Part shown: in pieces, positions 28,929 through 38,280 of the stretch | Position numbering within the stretch: position 1 is the stretch's first letter | Layout: each line of letters begins with the position of its first letter | Position numbers and translations under genes: made by a program | The notes under the pieces: model-generated | What the model was told of the DNA's origin: nothing | What the model saw: the letters and a program-made list of their open reading frames with translations, nothing else | The model's database searches: none | Assembly (NCBI RefSeq): GCF_000830985.1 | Contig: NZ_CP007151.1 | Location: 248,001 to 312,000, forward strand | From: Marinobacter similis | Lineage (GTDB): Bacteria > Pseudomonadota > Gammaproteobacteria > Pseudomonadales > Oleiphilaceae | Reading direction: 5' to 3' | DNA length: 64,000 nt

Positions 28929-30421
28929 AGATTCTCCAGGAAGTCCATCAACGGCTTAACCTTCGTCAGGGTTTCCTGGTACTCGCTTTCAGGGTCGGAA
29001 TCGGCAACGATCCCGCCGCCACCCCAGCAGCGAATAGTGCCCTCGCCATCGCACAGCATGGTTCGGATGGCAATGTTGCTGTCCAGTGAACCATCCAGTC
29101 CCCAATAGAACACCGAACCGCAGTAAGGGCCCCTCCAATGTGGTTCAAGTTCGTCGATGATTTCCATTGCCCGGATTTTGGGTGCTCCGGTAATCGAGCC
29201 TCCCGGAAAGGCGTCCATCAGTGCTTTGATGGGTGAGACATCCTCAGCTAGATTGGCCCGAATGTGGCTGACCAGATGGTGCACATTACGATAGGACTCG
29301 AGAGCGAAGAGCTTTTCCACCTGCACACTGCCCACCTTGGCGTTCACGCTCAAGTCATTTCTCAGCAGATCGACAATCATCAGATTTTCGGCTCGATCTT
29401 TTTCTGAGGCCTGCAATTCCTCGGCGTACGCGTTGTCTTGCTCCTCGGTTCCGCCTCTGGGGCGGGTACCTTTTATCGGGCTGGTGGAAATGGTGCGGCC
29501 CTGGATCTCGAAAAAACGCTCGGGCGACAGAGAAAGGATGGAGTGACGCCCAATTCTGATGAATGCGCTGTAGGGCGTAGCGTAGGCTTCGGCTAAAGAT
29601 TGAAAAGCCGCCCAGGGCTCTCCGATGTACCTTGCGGTAAATTCTTGAGAGAGATTGGCCTGATAGCAGTCTCCCGCATGAATGTAGTGATGAACCGCGG
29701 CGACATTCTCTATGAAACTGGCCTTGGTCTGACTGGGCGTGAACCGACTAACAATTTGCCATAGGGGATGCTCGTCGCTGTTGTCTCGGGACATCCAGTC
29801 GGTAAGTGTGTCGCGGGTATGCTGCGGGCAGTCCGGATGTATCCAGAGGTAGCGGGTGTCTGATTCGGCATCGTAGCTTGCGGCCCACAGGTAGAAACCG
29901 GCGAAGAGCACCGGAAAAGCCATTTCCTTACCCAGCCCGCTGAGTTTTGACTCCCGTTGTAGACCGAATTCATAGGCCAGCACTCCGTACCAGCCTCCCA
30001 GCAAGTAATTGCCGCTCTGGGTCTCTGCAATGGCGTATTTCTCCATTGGCTCGGTCATCGCAGAAGCGATTGAGTCCACGGGGGCTTGGGCAAGATCATT
30101 TAATTGAAGATGTTGCTGCGCCAGAGCGGTGAAACCTCTCATCCTGCCCCGTGCACTCCCTGCGCCTTCGCTACCGATGTAAGCAAAGTCCTCTGCGCGG
30201 GAGGCATGCTTCAACAGGCGCTCATAGGCTTCTCGGGACAGGGTCGCTAACGATGGCGAGGTCAAAATGAATTCCTTAAATAATCTCTGAAGTGATAAGC
30301 CGTGCACAGTTAGCACGTTGTTTCCGGGTAAGTCGCGCTGATCTAATAGTGCTCGTACCCTGCGTTCTGAAGCGCATTTTACTTCACTGAGCAGGGTTCC
30401 GGCATTTATTACGCTCAGCAA
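28925..30421 (-). CDS. pabB: Aminodeoxychorismate synthase component I PabB
   Basis: The C-terminal chorismate-binding domain is intact, with CYQANLSQEFTAR, ISTSPIKGTRPRG, the PGGSITGAPKIRAMEII signature and DSNIAIRTM. The Lys of SPIKGT and the PIKGTRPR context are typical of PabB rather than TrpE, and no trpE/G neighbours are present. It makes 4-amino-4-deoxychorismate for folate, with glutamine amidotransferase PabA encoded elsewhere. The frame reaches back to a TTG at 30421 (498 residues); the usual PabB is about 450-460, so an internal GTG (near LTVHGL) may be the real start. It is divergent from the next gene. Confidence 0.9.
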   Translation of the reverse strand: MLSVINAGTLLSEVKCASERRVRALLDQRDLPGNNVLTVHGLSLQRLFKEFILTSPSLATLSREAYERLLKHASRAEDFAYIGSEGAGSARGRMRGFTALAQQHLQLNDLAQAPVDSIASAMTEPMEKYAIAETQSGNYLLGGWYGVLAYEFGLQRESKLSGLGKEMAFPVLFAGFYLWAASYDAESDTRYLWIHPDCPQHTRDTLTDWMSRDNSDEHPLWQIVSRFTPSQTKASFIENVAAVHHYIHAGDCYQANLSQEFTARYIGEPWAAFQSLAEAYATPYSAFIRIGRHSILSLSPERFFEIQGRTISTSPIKGTRPRGGTEEQDNAYAEELQASEKDRAENLMIVDLLRNDLSVNAKVGSVQVEKLFALESYRNVHHLVSHIRANLAEDVSPIKALMDAFPGGSITGAPKIRAMEIIDELEPHWRGPYCGSVFYWGLDGSLDSNIAIRTMLCDGEGTIRCWGGGGIVADSDPESEYQETLTKVKPLMDFLENL

Positions 30422-30435
30422 AAGGAATAAGAACT

Positions 30436-31059
30436 ATGATGCTTGGCTTCCAGTCCTCCCTTTTATCCTGCCTGCACTCATCGGCTCAGGCTCTTCTGAC
30501 ACCTCGGGTAAGTTTTCGGCGTGCTTTTGCCCTCGGGGTGACAGCCATGGCTGTTGGCTCAGTCAATCGGCTTTCAGCGCGGAGGAGATCAAACAACCCA
30601 CCCCTGAGCAGATTGCCACAGAAATCCGGGCGAATACTCAGTATCTATTGCAGCATGTCTCTAACAAAACCAAAGTCATCATCGAAAACCATGACGATTT
30701 CGCACCATTCGGCGCGGGCACTGATGCCAGATGGCAGCGTTCGTTACGTTTGGGCCGTACCTCCGGGTGAGCCGCTGATCGGGGTCAATGGTCAACTGGT
30801 ACTGAACTCCGTTCGAAAGGCGTTATCAATGCAAGCTCAGCAAGGGCGCATTCTTGGCTCGGCGGTGGTCTACGACTACAAACCGAGTCCGGATTCAGAG
30901 ATCGACCAGGTCAATATTGAGCTGGAGTATCTAGGCGGCCACGCCGAAGTGGTGGCAACGGAATATACGCTTTCGTCCGGCGGCGTGACTTTCCATGAGG
31001 GTGCGGCCAAGACGTATTCGCCTCTGGTCTTTGCTGGAAACGGAACCGGTTCCCCCTAG
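30436..31059 (+). CDS. Exported protein of unknown function (two apparent frameshifts)
   Basis: Three frames each hold a piece. A signal-peptide-like stretch (RRAFALGVTAMAVG) leads, with a frame change near 30558, into LSQSAFSAEEIKQPTPEQIA and a helix ending KVIIENHDDFAPFGA. A second change near 30718 joins LMPDGSVRYVWAVPPGEPL and a C-terminal alpha/beta domain (RKALSMQAQQGRILGSAVV). A signal cleavage after FSA is likely, so the mature protein is probably periplasmic. The first ~25 codons from 30436 look non-coding, so the start may be later. The family is not recognised; the compact C-terminal sequence resembles small periplasmic sensor-like domains only loosely. Confidence 0.5.
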   Translation: MMLGFQSSLLSCLHSSAQALLTPRVSFRRAFALGVTAMAVGSVNRLSARRRSNNPPLSRLPQKSGRILSIYCSMSLTKPKSSSKTMTISHHSARALMPDGSVRYVWAVPPGEPLIGVNGQLVLNSVRKALSMQAQQGRILGSAVVYDYKPSPDSEIDQVNIELEYLGGHAEVVATEYTLSSGGVTFHEGAAKTYSPLVFAGNGTGSP

Positions 31060-31224
31060 TAAGCGGAGTTCGTCACAAAAATTATCGGATCGTAAGTTTG
31101 TGTGACAATCCGTTACTGAAATGTGCTTCACCTCGCAGTTTGGGGTGTCACGGTCTGACAGACTGATCTCGCAGCCAGAGGAAATGGCTGTTGAAGAAAA
31201 AAATAAAATTCTAGGAGATCTAGT

Positions 31225-32160
31225 ATGAAAGGCCTGAAGAAAATCGCTCTGGTAGCCGCAGTTGCTGCCGCCCCGTTTGCCGCTAACGCGGAAATGCAAG
31301 CTCTGAACGACGCCAGCATGGGCGCTGTAACTGGCCAGGCAGGTGTGACCATCGATCTGTCCGCTAACGTGACCATCGGCGAGATCGCTTATGAGGACCA
31401 GGGTTTCCTGGCATTCTCTGACGTAAGCCTCTCTGGCCAAGGTGGTACTGACCTTGACGACATCCGCCTGACCATCGACGTTGCTGGCGACACAACTAAC
31501 CAAGACCTGGGAACTGCCGCACTGGGCGCAACCTACCTGGCCGGTGCTGGTTTTGACGTAAGCGGTGCCAATGAGACCGCGCAGGCCGTTACCGACGGCG
31601 ACCTGGTTATCGGTTTGCGCTCACAGAGCGGCCTTCCGGTTGATTTCAACCTGAGCGTCGGCGAAATCTTCCTGTCCAAATCTGGAAGCACAGTTGGTGC
31701 CCTGCAGTCTCGCGCTAACGGTGGCACCGGCGGCACCACTCTGGTGTCAGCCCTAAGCATCGATGGTTTCTTAGGTCCGATTGACATTGTGATCAATGAA
31801 GAAAGCAACAGCTTGAACGTCAATGCTTACTTCAGCGCCGAGGGCAGCTTGACCATGCCGTTCATGGGCACCAGCCTGGACTTCGAGCTGCACAACCGTC
31901 GCGGCGCGACCGTGTCAGGAACGCTGGCTGGTACTGATTACAGCTTTGCTCATGCCCAGGTGGACGTAAGTGTCGTTGACAGTCATAACGCCGGTACAGT
32001 GACTGCGCCTAACAATATCAGTGCCCTGCGTGTGAATGTTCAGGACTTCTCCGGTGACCTAGACCTCACCAATATCAACACCGGTGGCACTGAAAGCATC
32101 GGTAACGTATACATGACCGACCTGGCCGTTCGTGCCGATATGGTCATCTACGGTCACTAA
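31225..32160 (+). CDS. Exported DUF6160-like protein
   Basis: 311 residues with a textbook signal peptide (KGLKKIALVAAVAAAPFAANA), an AGGAG site 8 bases before the ATG, and a mature start EMQALNDASMGAVTGQAGVT. The remainder is Gly/Thr/Asp/Asn-rich beta-strand repeat-like sequence with few charged clusters and no Cys, as expected for a secreted or surface beta-structured protein. The MQAL...M..VTGQAG motif matches DUF6160-type proteins annotated as pilus-assembly FilA-like in other gammaproteobacteria; I recall this and could not check it. A terminator follows, then a paralogue. Strong codon regularity and site suggest high expression. Confidence 0.72.
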   Translation: MKGLKKIALVAAVAAAPFAANAEMQALNDASMGAVTGQAGVTIDLSANVTIGEIAYEDQGFLAFSDVSLSGQGGTDLDDIRLTIDVAGDTTNQDLGTAALGATYLAGAGFDVSGANETAQAVTDGDLVIGLRSQSGLPVDFNLSVGEIFLSKSGSTVGALQSRANGGTGGTTLVSALSIDGFLGPIDIVINEESNSLNVNAYFSAEGSLTMPFMGTSLDFELHNRRGATVSGTLAGTDYSFAHAQVDVSVVDSHNAGTVTAPNNISALRVNVQDFSGDLDLTNINTGGTESIGNVYMTDLAVRADMVIYGH

Positions 32161-32184
32161 GCCTTGCCTTAGTGAGAAGACCGG

Positions 32185-32211
32185 CGACGTCCTCGGTGAG
32201 GGCGTCGTTTT
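32185..32211 (+). terminator. Rho-independent terminator after the first DUF6160-like gene
   Basis: CGACG-T-CCTC/GAGG-G-CGTCG hairpin with a GGT loop followed by TTTT, 25 bases past the stop. It implies that the downstream paralogue has its own promoter in the remaining ~65 bases. Confidence 0.78.
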
Positions 32212-32278
32212 AGCTTTCCTGTTTTGATTCTGAAAATGCGTTTCTATCGACTCTGCTTATAGTCTGTCCGGAGGTGAT

Positions 32279-33070
32279 ATGGTTTCACTGCTAAGGTTTG
32301 GCGCTCTGGCCGCTTTGCTAACGGGTTCGGCTGGGGTATTTGCAGACCTGAAACCTGTTGCGGACGATGAACTGTCGAGTGTTGTGGCTCAGGCGGGCCT
32401 CACCGTTGAGTACTCGGGTCAAACCTATCTTGGCCAATTCCGATTCGAAAATGCAGGCGCCTATCAGGTGGATGGCATCACCATGGGCGGTGCAGGTGTT
32501 ACCCAGGCAGGATCAAGTGAAGGTTATGGCGTGAATTTCGATGATGCCAGAATGACCTTGGATATCGATTTCGATGGCGTATTGGACGTGGCCTGGCAGC
32601 CTGGAATCTCTGACAAAATCGACTGGGGTTTTCGCGCAGATGACGTCACCCTGGAGAGTTCTGGTGCCAGACAATCAGCTCTGTTCACCAATGTCGAGGC
32701 GTGGGGTTTCCTGAAAGAAGTTCGCCGTAGAGTTAATCCGCCTGCTGCAGACGGTTCATCACGGGGCGTCAGTACCTACTCGGAATTCACCATCGAGAAT
32801 CTGACAGCGGATGCCAGCTCTAATACCCTTGGGATAGAGGGTGGATACGTTAAGGGAATGGAGCCGGCGGGATTTGCGGTGCTGGATACCACCTTCCGTC
32901 CTCTTTCAGCTGCACAATCCGGCATTGGCAGGGACACTGTGACCGTAGAGGTACATAACTTTGCGGCCGACATTGGAATGAGTAATCTGTCGATAGGCGG
33001 CGTGGGTCTTGGTGCTGTCACATTGGACAATGTTCGGGTGACTGATACGGCGATTACGCTAAACCACTAA
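32279..33070 (+). CDS. Exported DUF6160-like protein, paralogue
   Basis: 263 residues with a GGAGGT ribosome site just before the ATG. The signal peptide (VSLLRFGALAALLTGSAGVF) ends at FA, and the mature start is DLKPVADDELSSVVAQAGLT, which aligns by position with the upstream gene's EMQALNDASMGAVTGQAGVT. The rest is again beta-rich and Gly/Asp/Ser/Thr-rich, with closing repeats (NLSIGGVGLGAVTLDNVRVT) that resemble the end of its neighbour (FSGDLDLTNINTGG, IGNVYMTDLAV). I infer tandem duplication followed by strong divergence. The function is unknown; surface or pilus-associated roles are possible. Confidence 0.7.
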   Translation: MVSLLRFGALAALLTGSAGVFADLKPVADDELSSVVAQAGLTVEYSGQTYLGQFRFENAGAYQVDGITMGGAGVTQAGSSEGYGVNFDDARMTLDIDFDGVLDVAWQPGISDKIDWGFRADDVTLESSGARQSALFTNVEAWGFLKEVRRRVNPPAADGSSRGVSTYSEFTIENLTADASSNTLGIEGGYVKGMEPAGFAVLDTTFRPLSAAQSGIGRDTVTVEVHNFAADIGMSNLSIGGVGLGAVTLDNVRVTDTAITLNH

Positions 33071-33196
33071 CTCCCCGCACCATTAACTTCCAACACTTAG
33101 TTCTCTTAAGTCTTTATCCCTTTCAGCATCTTGAGCTTTAGCTAGCGACTAACTCTTTTCCGCATGACTATTTTGCGTCAGCAGTCGTGATGCCAA

Positions 33197-33813
33197 TTAC
33201 TGATCCGGTACTGCAATCGAAAGATCGAATCCGCCGCCTGGTCTCGGGGTCAGGTTGATCGGCCCCTCGTTTATGGCCTGTGGAATCTGGATCCGATCGA
33301 TACCGGGCGGGTTGCCAATTGAGAAGTTCAGATTCTGTCCGTCGAAACCGATGCCCAACTGATCGTTCAGGAAGGTCTGAGTGAAGGCTCATCGGGAATC
33401 TCCGCCTGTTGACCGAAAATAATAGGCGGGATCGTGGGTGTGAGCTCAGCTGGCGGCTGAGCCCTTGCCAGTTCATCCTGTGGCAGGAGCAGGGCGCGTC
33501 TCAGGAACTCTTCCTCGGCACTTGCCAGTGCGTCCTTTCTGCCTTCTTCCACATATCGCTGCAGGGCTTCCCGGTACGCTTCTTCCTCGGCCTCGGTGAG
33601 AACCGGTTCGCCCGGGGAAATGGTCAGGGCGCGGATAATGCGCTGGCGGTCTGCTTCTGATTTCTGTTGTTTCTTTGGCACGATGATAACGGCAGAGTCT
33701 TTAACGTAAGTCTCGACCATTTCGTCTGAGGTGAGGGCCTGGACACCCGCCAAGGCGGGCAGGGAAGCAGTAATCCCGGCAACTGCAGTGGCAAGCAGAT
33801 TCAAGCGTCTCAT
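33197..33813 (-). CDS. Exported protein of the DUF6160-like group (frameshifted near 33387)
   Basis: Signal peptide RRLNLLATAVAGITASLPAL then mature GVQALTSDEMVETYVKDSAV, again the QAL-[TN]-D-x-x-M pattern. A central Glu/Ala/Arg-rich helical region (LTEAEEEAYREALQRYVEEG) follows. The frame stops early at SLRPS, but the next frame continues as FTQTFLNDQLGIGFDGQNLN and ends DLSIAVPDQ at 33197. One added base gives 205 residues. The C-terminal Gly/Asn/Pro-rich tail is beta-like. It is convergent with the paralogue pair, 126 bases away. Family unknown; probably part of the same surface or periplasmic system. Confidence 0.65.
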
Positions 33814-34051
33814 AATCAGGTCCTTTTCACGATTGCAGGCTTTCAGGATTGAAGGCTGCGAATGCAGGCTTCTGACATCGCACAGAAACCGTCCGCTCCA
33901 TAGTCAGTATTCGGTTTGTCTGACAGGTTTTCAAGTTGGTTTTTGTTGCTTTGTGATCAGATTCGACTCAAATCGGGTATTGTTAGTTAGGAGCGGCAAT
34001 CGAGAGGATGTTGTCGGAACTTTCAATGCATTTTGTCGCCTCAAGGGCACC

Positions 34052-35083
34052 ATGAAAAACCAAGTATCAAAGCGCTGGCAACGTTGGGTAAATCGGAAAC
34101 TTCCCCGGTCCGACGTTCAGACATTCAGTCAGAAAAATATTTTCATTTTGCCGACCGGAGCCGGAGTGGTGTTCGGCATTCTGCTGCTGATTATGCTCAT
34201 CACCGGTATCAATTATCAGAACAGCCTGATCTACCTGGTTACCTTCCTGCTCGGCGCGGTCTTTGTCGGTGCCATGCATCAGACCCATCGTAATCTGTCG
34301 GGGCTGCAGCTGGCCCTGGTTCAACCCGGCGAAGGCGTAGCCGGTGATGAAGTGCCGTTCCGGTTTCGCGCAACGGCTGGGCGAGATGATGCGGTCGCCA
34401 TCCTGTTGTCGTGCGAGGAATTCAGTCTGGGGGCTACACATATCAAGGCGGGCCACTCGAAGGACATAATCTTACCTGTACCTTCTGCATTCCGGGGCTA
34501 CCTCCGACCCGATAGAATCCGTGTCGAAACCCGCTTTCCGTTTGGCCTCCTCAAGGCCTGGTCCTGGATCAGGCCGGTATCGCCCGGCATTGTTTCACCC
34601 AGGCCATTGGCGGCACCAGAGGTAACCAGCACCATCGAAGCCGGCGATGAGACAGAGCAAGCCAGCCCGGCGACTGGCAATGACCATGCGGAACTAAGGC
34701 CGTGGCGTGAGGGCGACCCGAGCCAACGGGTTATGTGGAAACGGTTCGCCAGGAACGGTCAGATGGTCGTTGCCGATTGGGAAGGTGAACGGGGCAGCCC
34801 TCATTGGCTGGACTTCAATGCCTTTCCCGGCGCTGATTACGAACTGCGGCTAAGCTACCTTGCGTGGCTCGTCAACGAGCGCGAACGAACTGGTGCTCGT
34901 TTTGGCTTGAGTCTGCCCGGGCAAGTCATCGAGCCAGATTCTGGTTCCGCACATGTAAACCGTTGTCTCCGTGCGTTGGCGGTTTGGGGCGAGGAGCGCC
35001 CGAGGGACGCGATGACCGAGCGACACGGCAGCCGGCACCCTAAATCCGACAGCGCCGCGGGCCCACTGAGGAGGCGCGCATGA
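34052..35083 (+). CDS. DUF58 domain protein
   Basis: The ATG at 34052 gives 343 residues; the open frame upstream to 33731 has no family-like sequence. Two N-terminal membrane helices (NIFILPTGAGVVFGILLLIM and YQNSLIYLVTFLLGAVFVGA) precede a cytoplasmic DUF58 region with the signature LRPWREGDPSQRVMWKRFAR. DUF58 proteins usually sit between a MoxR AAA ATPase and a membrane transglutaminase; the transglutaminase follows here in ATGA overlap, but no MoxR gene precedes within this window (upstream neighbours are the DUF6160-like genes). It may act in envelope stress or metal-centre assembly; the exact role is unknown. Confidence 0.87.
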   Translation: MKNQVSKRWQRWVNRKLPRSDVQTFSQKNIFILPTGAGVVFGILLLIMLITGINYQNSLIYLVTFLLGAVFVGAMHQTHRNLSGLQLALVQPGEGVAGDEVPFRFRATAGRDDAVAILLSCEEFSLGATHIKAGHSKDIILPVPSAFRGYLRPDRIRVETRFPFGLLKAWSWIRPVSPGIVSPRPLAAPEVTSTIEAGDETEQASPATGNDHAELRPWREGDPSQRVMWKRFARNGQMVVADWEGERGSPHWLDFNAFPGADYELRLSYLAWLVNERERTGARFGLSLPGQVIEPDSGSAHVNRCLRALAVWGEERPRDAMTERHGSRHPKSDSAAGPLRRRA

Positions 35084-37155
35084 GTGTCTCTGATGGTAGC
35101 TCAGTGTTCGTAGCGGCTGATGGAGCGACAACCGGATTGCCTTCGCGGGCGTTGCTGTGGCTGTTTGGTAGTTTTGCAATTCTGCTCACGCCGCAATTGG
35201 ATCGCCTGCCTATTTGGCTGATAGCTGCCTGTCTGGTGCTTGCAGGATGGCGGGGAGCGGCGCAGTTTGGCCATGTGCGCCTGCCGGGTCGGTGGTTGCG
35301 CACGGGGATCATGCTGGTGCTTGTTGCGGTCTATATTGCCACCGTTCAGGGGCGTTTCACCGTGGATACGGCAGCATCGTTTTTTGTGCTGGCGGTTGGG
35401 CTGAAGTGGCTTGAGACTCGAACCGTGCGCGATTTCTACGTGCTGTTTTTCATCCTTGCCTATCTCGGCACTGTGAATTTTCTGTTTCATCAGGAAATCC
35501 ATTGGAGTCTCATTAATATCCTCGCGGTTGCCTTGCTCTTGGTCGGTTTGCAGATCATCAACGCGCCGGATCTTCCTGGCAGCGTGAAGGCAGGCTGGAA
35601 AAGGCTGGGCCTGATGCTGCTGAAAACCCTACCCATTGTCGTTCTGCTTTTTGTGTTTTTTCCGCGTATGGAGCCACTTTGGAGTGTGCCCCTGGTTTCT
35701 GGTCAGGCGAGAACCGGCATCAGTGACACCATGCGGCCGGGCGATATTTCGAATTTGGCTCAGAGCAGTGAACGCGCCTTTCGAGCCACGTTTGGTGGAG
35801 AGATACCGGCGTACCGAGATCGGTATTGGCGTGGACTCATCTTGGACTATCTCGATGGTGAAACCTGGAGGCAAAGCGACAGCGATCCGTTTCAACGCCC
35901 GGGACGGGTCGCTATGGATGGCGGTGTAGGGGAGCTGGAGTCCGGCCAGTACGATGTGCTGCTTGAGCCAACCGACCAGCGCTGGGCCTTCGCGTTGGAA
36001 GGTTCGCGGGCCGTATCGAGTAATGTGATTGAGGAGTCCGACGAGCTCTTCAGGTTCAGGCGGCCGGCAGATACCTCGGTGCGGTATCGCCTGGCCCGGG
36101 AAGATGCCAGCACACAAGCTCGTGAATTTTTGACCTATGAGCAGCGCCGGCGCTACCTCCAGCTCCCGGCGACGGGGAATCCCCGTGCCCGCGAGTTCGC
36201 TCGTGAGCTGCGCAGCCAATACGGCGACGTAGAGTTGGTTCGTGCGTTGCTAACCCGATTCCGGGAGGAGCCCTACTTTTACACACTCAGGCCGCCTGCC
36301 ATGGGCGAAAATGGTATCGATAACCTGTTGTTCGATTCTCAGCGCGGTTTCTGTGCCCACTATGCCGGAGCCACCACGTTTTTGCTCCGGTCTGCCGGTA
36401 TTCCAGCGCGGGTTGTTGTGGGGTATCAGGGCGGAGCGCCTGGCGCTGGCGGGGATTACCTGATCGTCCGTCAGTACGATGCCCACGCCTGGGTTGAGGT
36501 ATGGATTTCCGACAGAGGATGGGTTCGAATTGATCCTACTGCCGCTATAGCGCCAAGCCGAATTGAGTCAGGTTTGCGTGATGCGGTTGCGGAAGAAGGC
36601 TCGTTCCTGGAAGACAACTGGGCGTCGCCTCAGCGCTATGCCGATATCGCACTGGTTCAGTGGGCCAGTCTCCAGTTGGATCGGATCAATTATCAGTGGC
36701 AGCGCTGGATAGTGGGGTATCAGGGACAAACCCAGATGAATCTGATGTCCCGTCTTCCCGGTGGCTTTGGCATGCGGGAGCTCGGCTATCTGACCGCCGG
36801 TATTGTTGGGTTTGGCTTACTGATTGCCGGGCTGGTTTCCGCCTGGCAGATCCGTCGCGGAGGATCCCGTGATGCTTTTCTTCGCATCATTGGCGGTTGG
36901 CACCATTTGAGCGCCAGGGCGGGGGTGCCGGTGCGAGTGGGCGAAACGCCAACAACGTTGGCCGCCAGGCTGGCAAAGGCCGAACCTGCCGTTGCCGAAT
37001 CCGCCAGGCTTTTTGCCCACAGCATTAACAGCCATTACTATAGCGATGGCTCGTCTGCGGGTCGCGATCGCGAGCTCAAACGCCTGCGGCGTCTGTTGCA
37101 GACCATGAAAAAACAGCTTCGGCGTCGACATTCAACCATGGGAAAACGTTCTTGA
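35080..37155 (+). CDS. Membrane transglutaminase-like protein (TgpA family, DUF3488)
   Basis: 691 residues. About six N-terminal membrane helices (for example LLWLFGSFAILLTPQL, LRTGIMLVLVAVYIATV) form the DUF3488 region. A large periplasmic transglutaminase-like domain carries Cys at ~424 (GFCAHYAGATTFLLRSAGIP), His at ~468 (DAHAWVEVW) and Asp at ~485 (RIDPTAAI). A final helix (LGYLTAGIVGFGLLIAGLVS, ~567-586) and a cytoplasmic C-terminal DUF4129-like tail follow. P. aeruginosa TgpA has the same layout and is essential there. It overlaps DUF58 by 4 bases at its start and holB by 4 bases (TTGA) at its end. Confidence 0.88.
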   Translation: MSVSDGSSVFVAADGATTGLPSRALLWLFGSFAILLTPQLDRLPIWLIAACLVLAGWRGAAQFGHVRLPGRWLRTGIMLVLVAVYIATVQGRFTVDTAASFFVLAVGLKWLETRTVRDFYVLFFILAYLGTVNFLFHQEIHWSLINILAVALLLVGLQIINAPDLPGSVKAGWKRLGLMLLKTLPIVVLLFVFFPRMEPLWSVPLVSGQARTGISDTMRPGDISNLAQSSERAFRATFGGEIPAYRDRYWRGLILDYLDGETWRQSDSDPFQRPGRVAMDGGVGELESGQYDVLLEPTDQRWAFALEGSRAVSSNVIEESDELFRFRRPADTSVRYRLAREDASTQAREFLTYEQRRRYLQLPATGNPRAREFARELRSQYGDVELVRALLTRFREEPYFYTLRPPAMGENGIDNLLFDSQRGFCAHYAGATTFLLRSAGIPARVVVGYQGGAPGAGGDYLIVRQYDAHAWVEVWISDRGWVRIDPTAAIAPSRIESGLRDAVAEEGSFLEDNWASPQRYADIALVQWASLQLDRINYQWQRWIVGYQGQTQMNLMSRLPGGFGMRELGYLTAGIVGFGLLIAGLVSAWQIRRGGSRDAFLRIIGGWHHLSARAGVPVRVGETPTTLAARLAKAEPAVAESARLFAHSINSHYYSDGSSAGRDRELKRLRRLLQTMKKQLRRRHSTMGKRS

Positions 37156-38182
37156 CCGATAACGCGCGCAATATGCCCTGGCACTCAAGAGCCTGGGCCA
37201 CGGTTCGAAGCCAATGGTCTGACGGCCGGTTGCCCCATGCCCTGATCATTACGGGTGAACGTGGTGTGGGAAAACGTGCCTGGGCCCAGGCAGTGGCGGA
37301 ATTACTGCTGTGTGATACCCCGCTATCGGTGAGGCGGGTGAACCTGCTGCGTGCGGGCGCTGTAAACAGTGTGAACTTTTCGCAGCAAGCACCCATCCGG
37401 ATCTTCGTGCGTACGCACCGGAGAAGTCCCGGATGGTCAAGGTTGATCAGGTGAGAGCCTTGTCGACCTTTGCGGTGGCGTCGCCCCAGGTCGCCCAGCG
37501 AAAAGTCGCGATTATTGATCGTGCTGACCAGCTCAACATCAACGCGGCCAATGCGTTGCTTAAAACCCTGGAAGAGCCTCAGCCGGATGTCACCCTGTTG
37601 CTGCTGCAGGAAAGCGGACGGCCACTTTTGCCGACAATACGTTCCCGCTGCCAGACCGTTACCATACCTACGCCGGACGTGGAGGCAGCCAACAACTGGC
37701 TGGTGGGTGAAGTGCAGGCTCTGGATGAGGCGACCCGGCCCTCTGCTCAGGTACTGGCAAAAGCGTTAATGCTCTCCGGCAATGCGCCGAGGCTGGCACT
37801 CGAATATGCCACAGGTGAGTTCATCGGATTGCGTGATAAGGCGTTTGAGCAGTTCAAGCAGTTCATGAAAGGGCGCGTGCCGGTAGCGGAAGCGGCCAAG
37901 GCATTCAAGGCGCTGGGGCTGGAAGACAGTCTCTGGTTATTCGAAGGTTGGGCAGCTGATCTGGCAAGGCTGAGTCTGGGCGGTTGCGCGATTGATACAG
38001 AAGCTGAGGAAATGCTTGGCTTCCTTGCCCGGTCAAATCCCGCGTGGCGAGCTCATGCGCTATTGGATATGGTCAAGGAGGCTCGGGAGGCTGGAGTCTA
38101 CAATGCCAACCCCGAACTGGAAGCAAGCCGATTGTTGATTGCCTGGCAGAAGTTGATGCCGGTAAAACGTCGGGCAGGTTGA
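37152..38182 (+). CDS. holB: DNA polymerase III delta-prime subunit HolB (frameshifted near 37345)
   Basis: Clamp-loader AAA+ subunit. Walker A-like region TGERGVGKRAWAQAVAELLL, then a frame break near 37345. In the restored frame the zinc module reads CGRCKQCELF with the earlier CDTP Cys, and the body continues RMVKVDQVRALSTF, AIIDRADQLNINAANALLKT and LEEPQPDVTLLLL. One added base gives 343 residues. Translation may start at the TTG at 37152, overlapping the tgpA-like TGA, or at the ATG at 37173 (MPWH). pilZ follows, as in Pseudomonas (holB-pilZ). tmk, often upstream elsewhere, is replaced here by the tgpA-like gene. Confidence 0.92.
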
Positions 38183-38280
38183 TGATTCCTGATAGCGCCT
38201 TCCTGACAAACAACTGCTATGATTGCGAAAAGACAGGGATTTTTGTCCCTGCAACAACCTATTGAGATCACAAAGGAAAG

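Noticed and set aside
36520..36540. GGTTCGAATT-like T-loop match
   Set aside because: It is inside the transglutaminase coding sequence at the conserved RIDPTAAI motif, with no cloverleaf.
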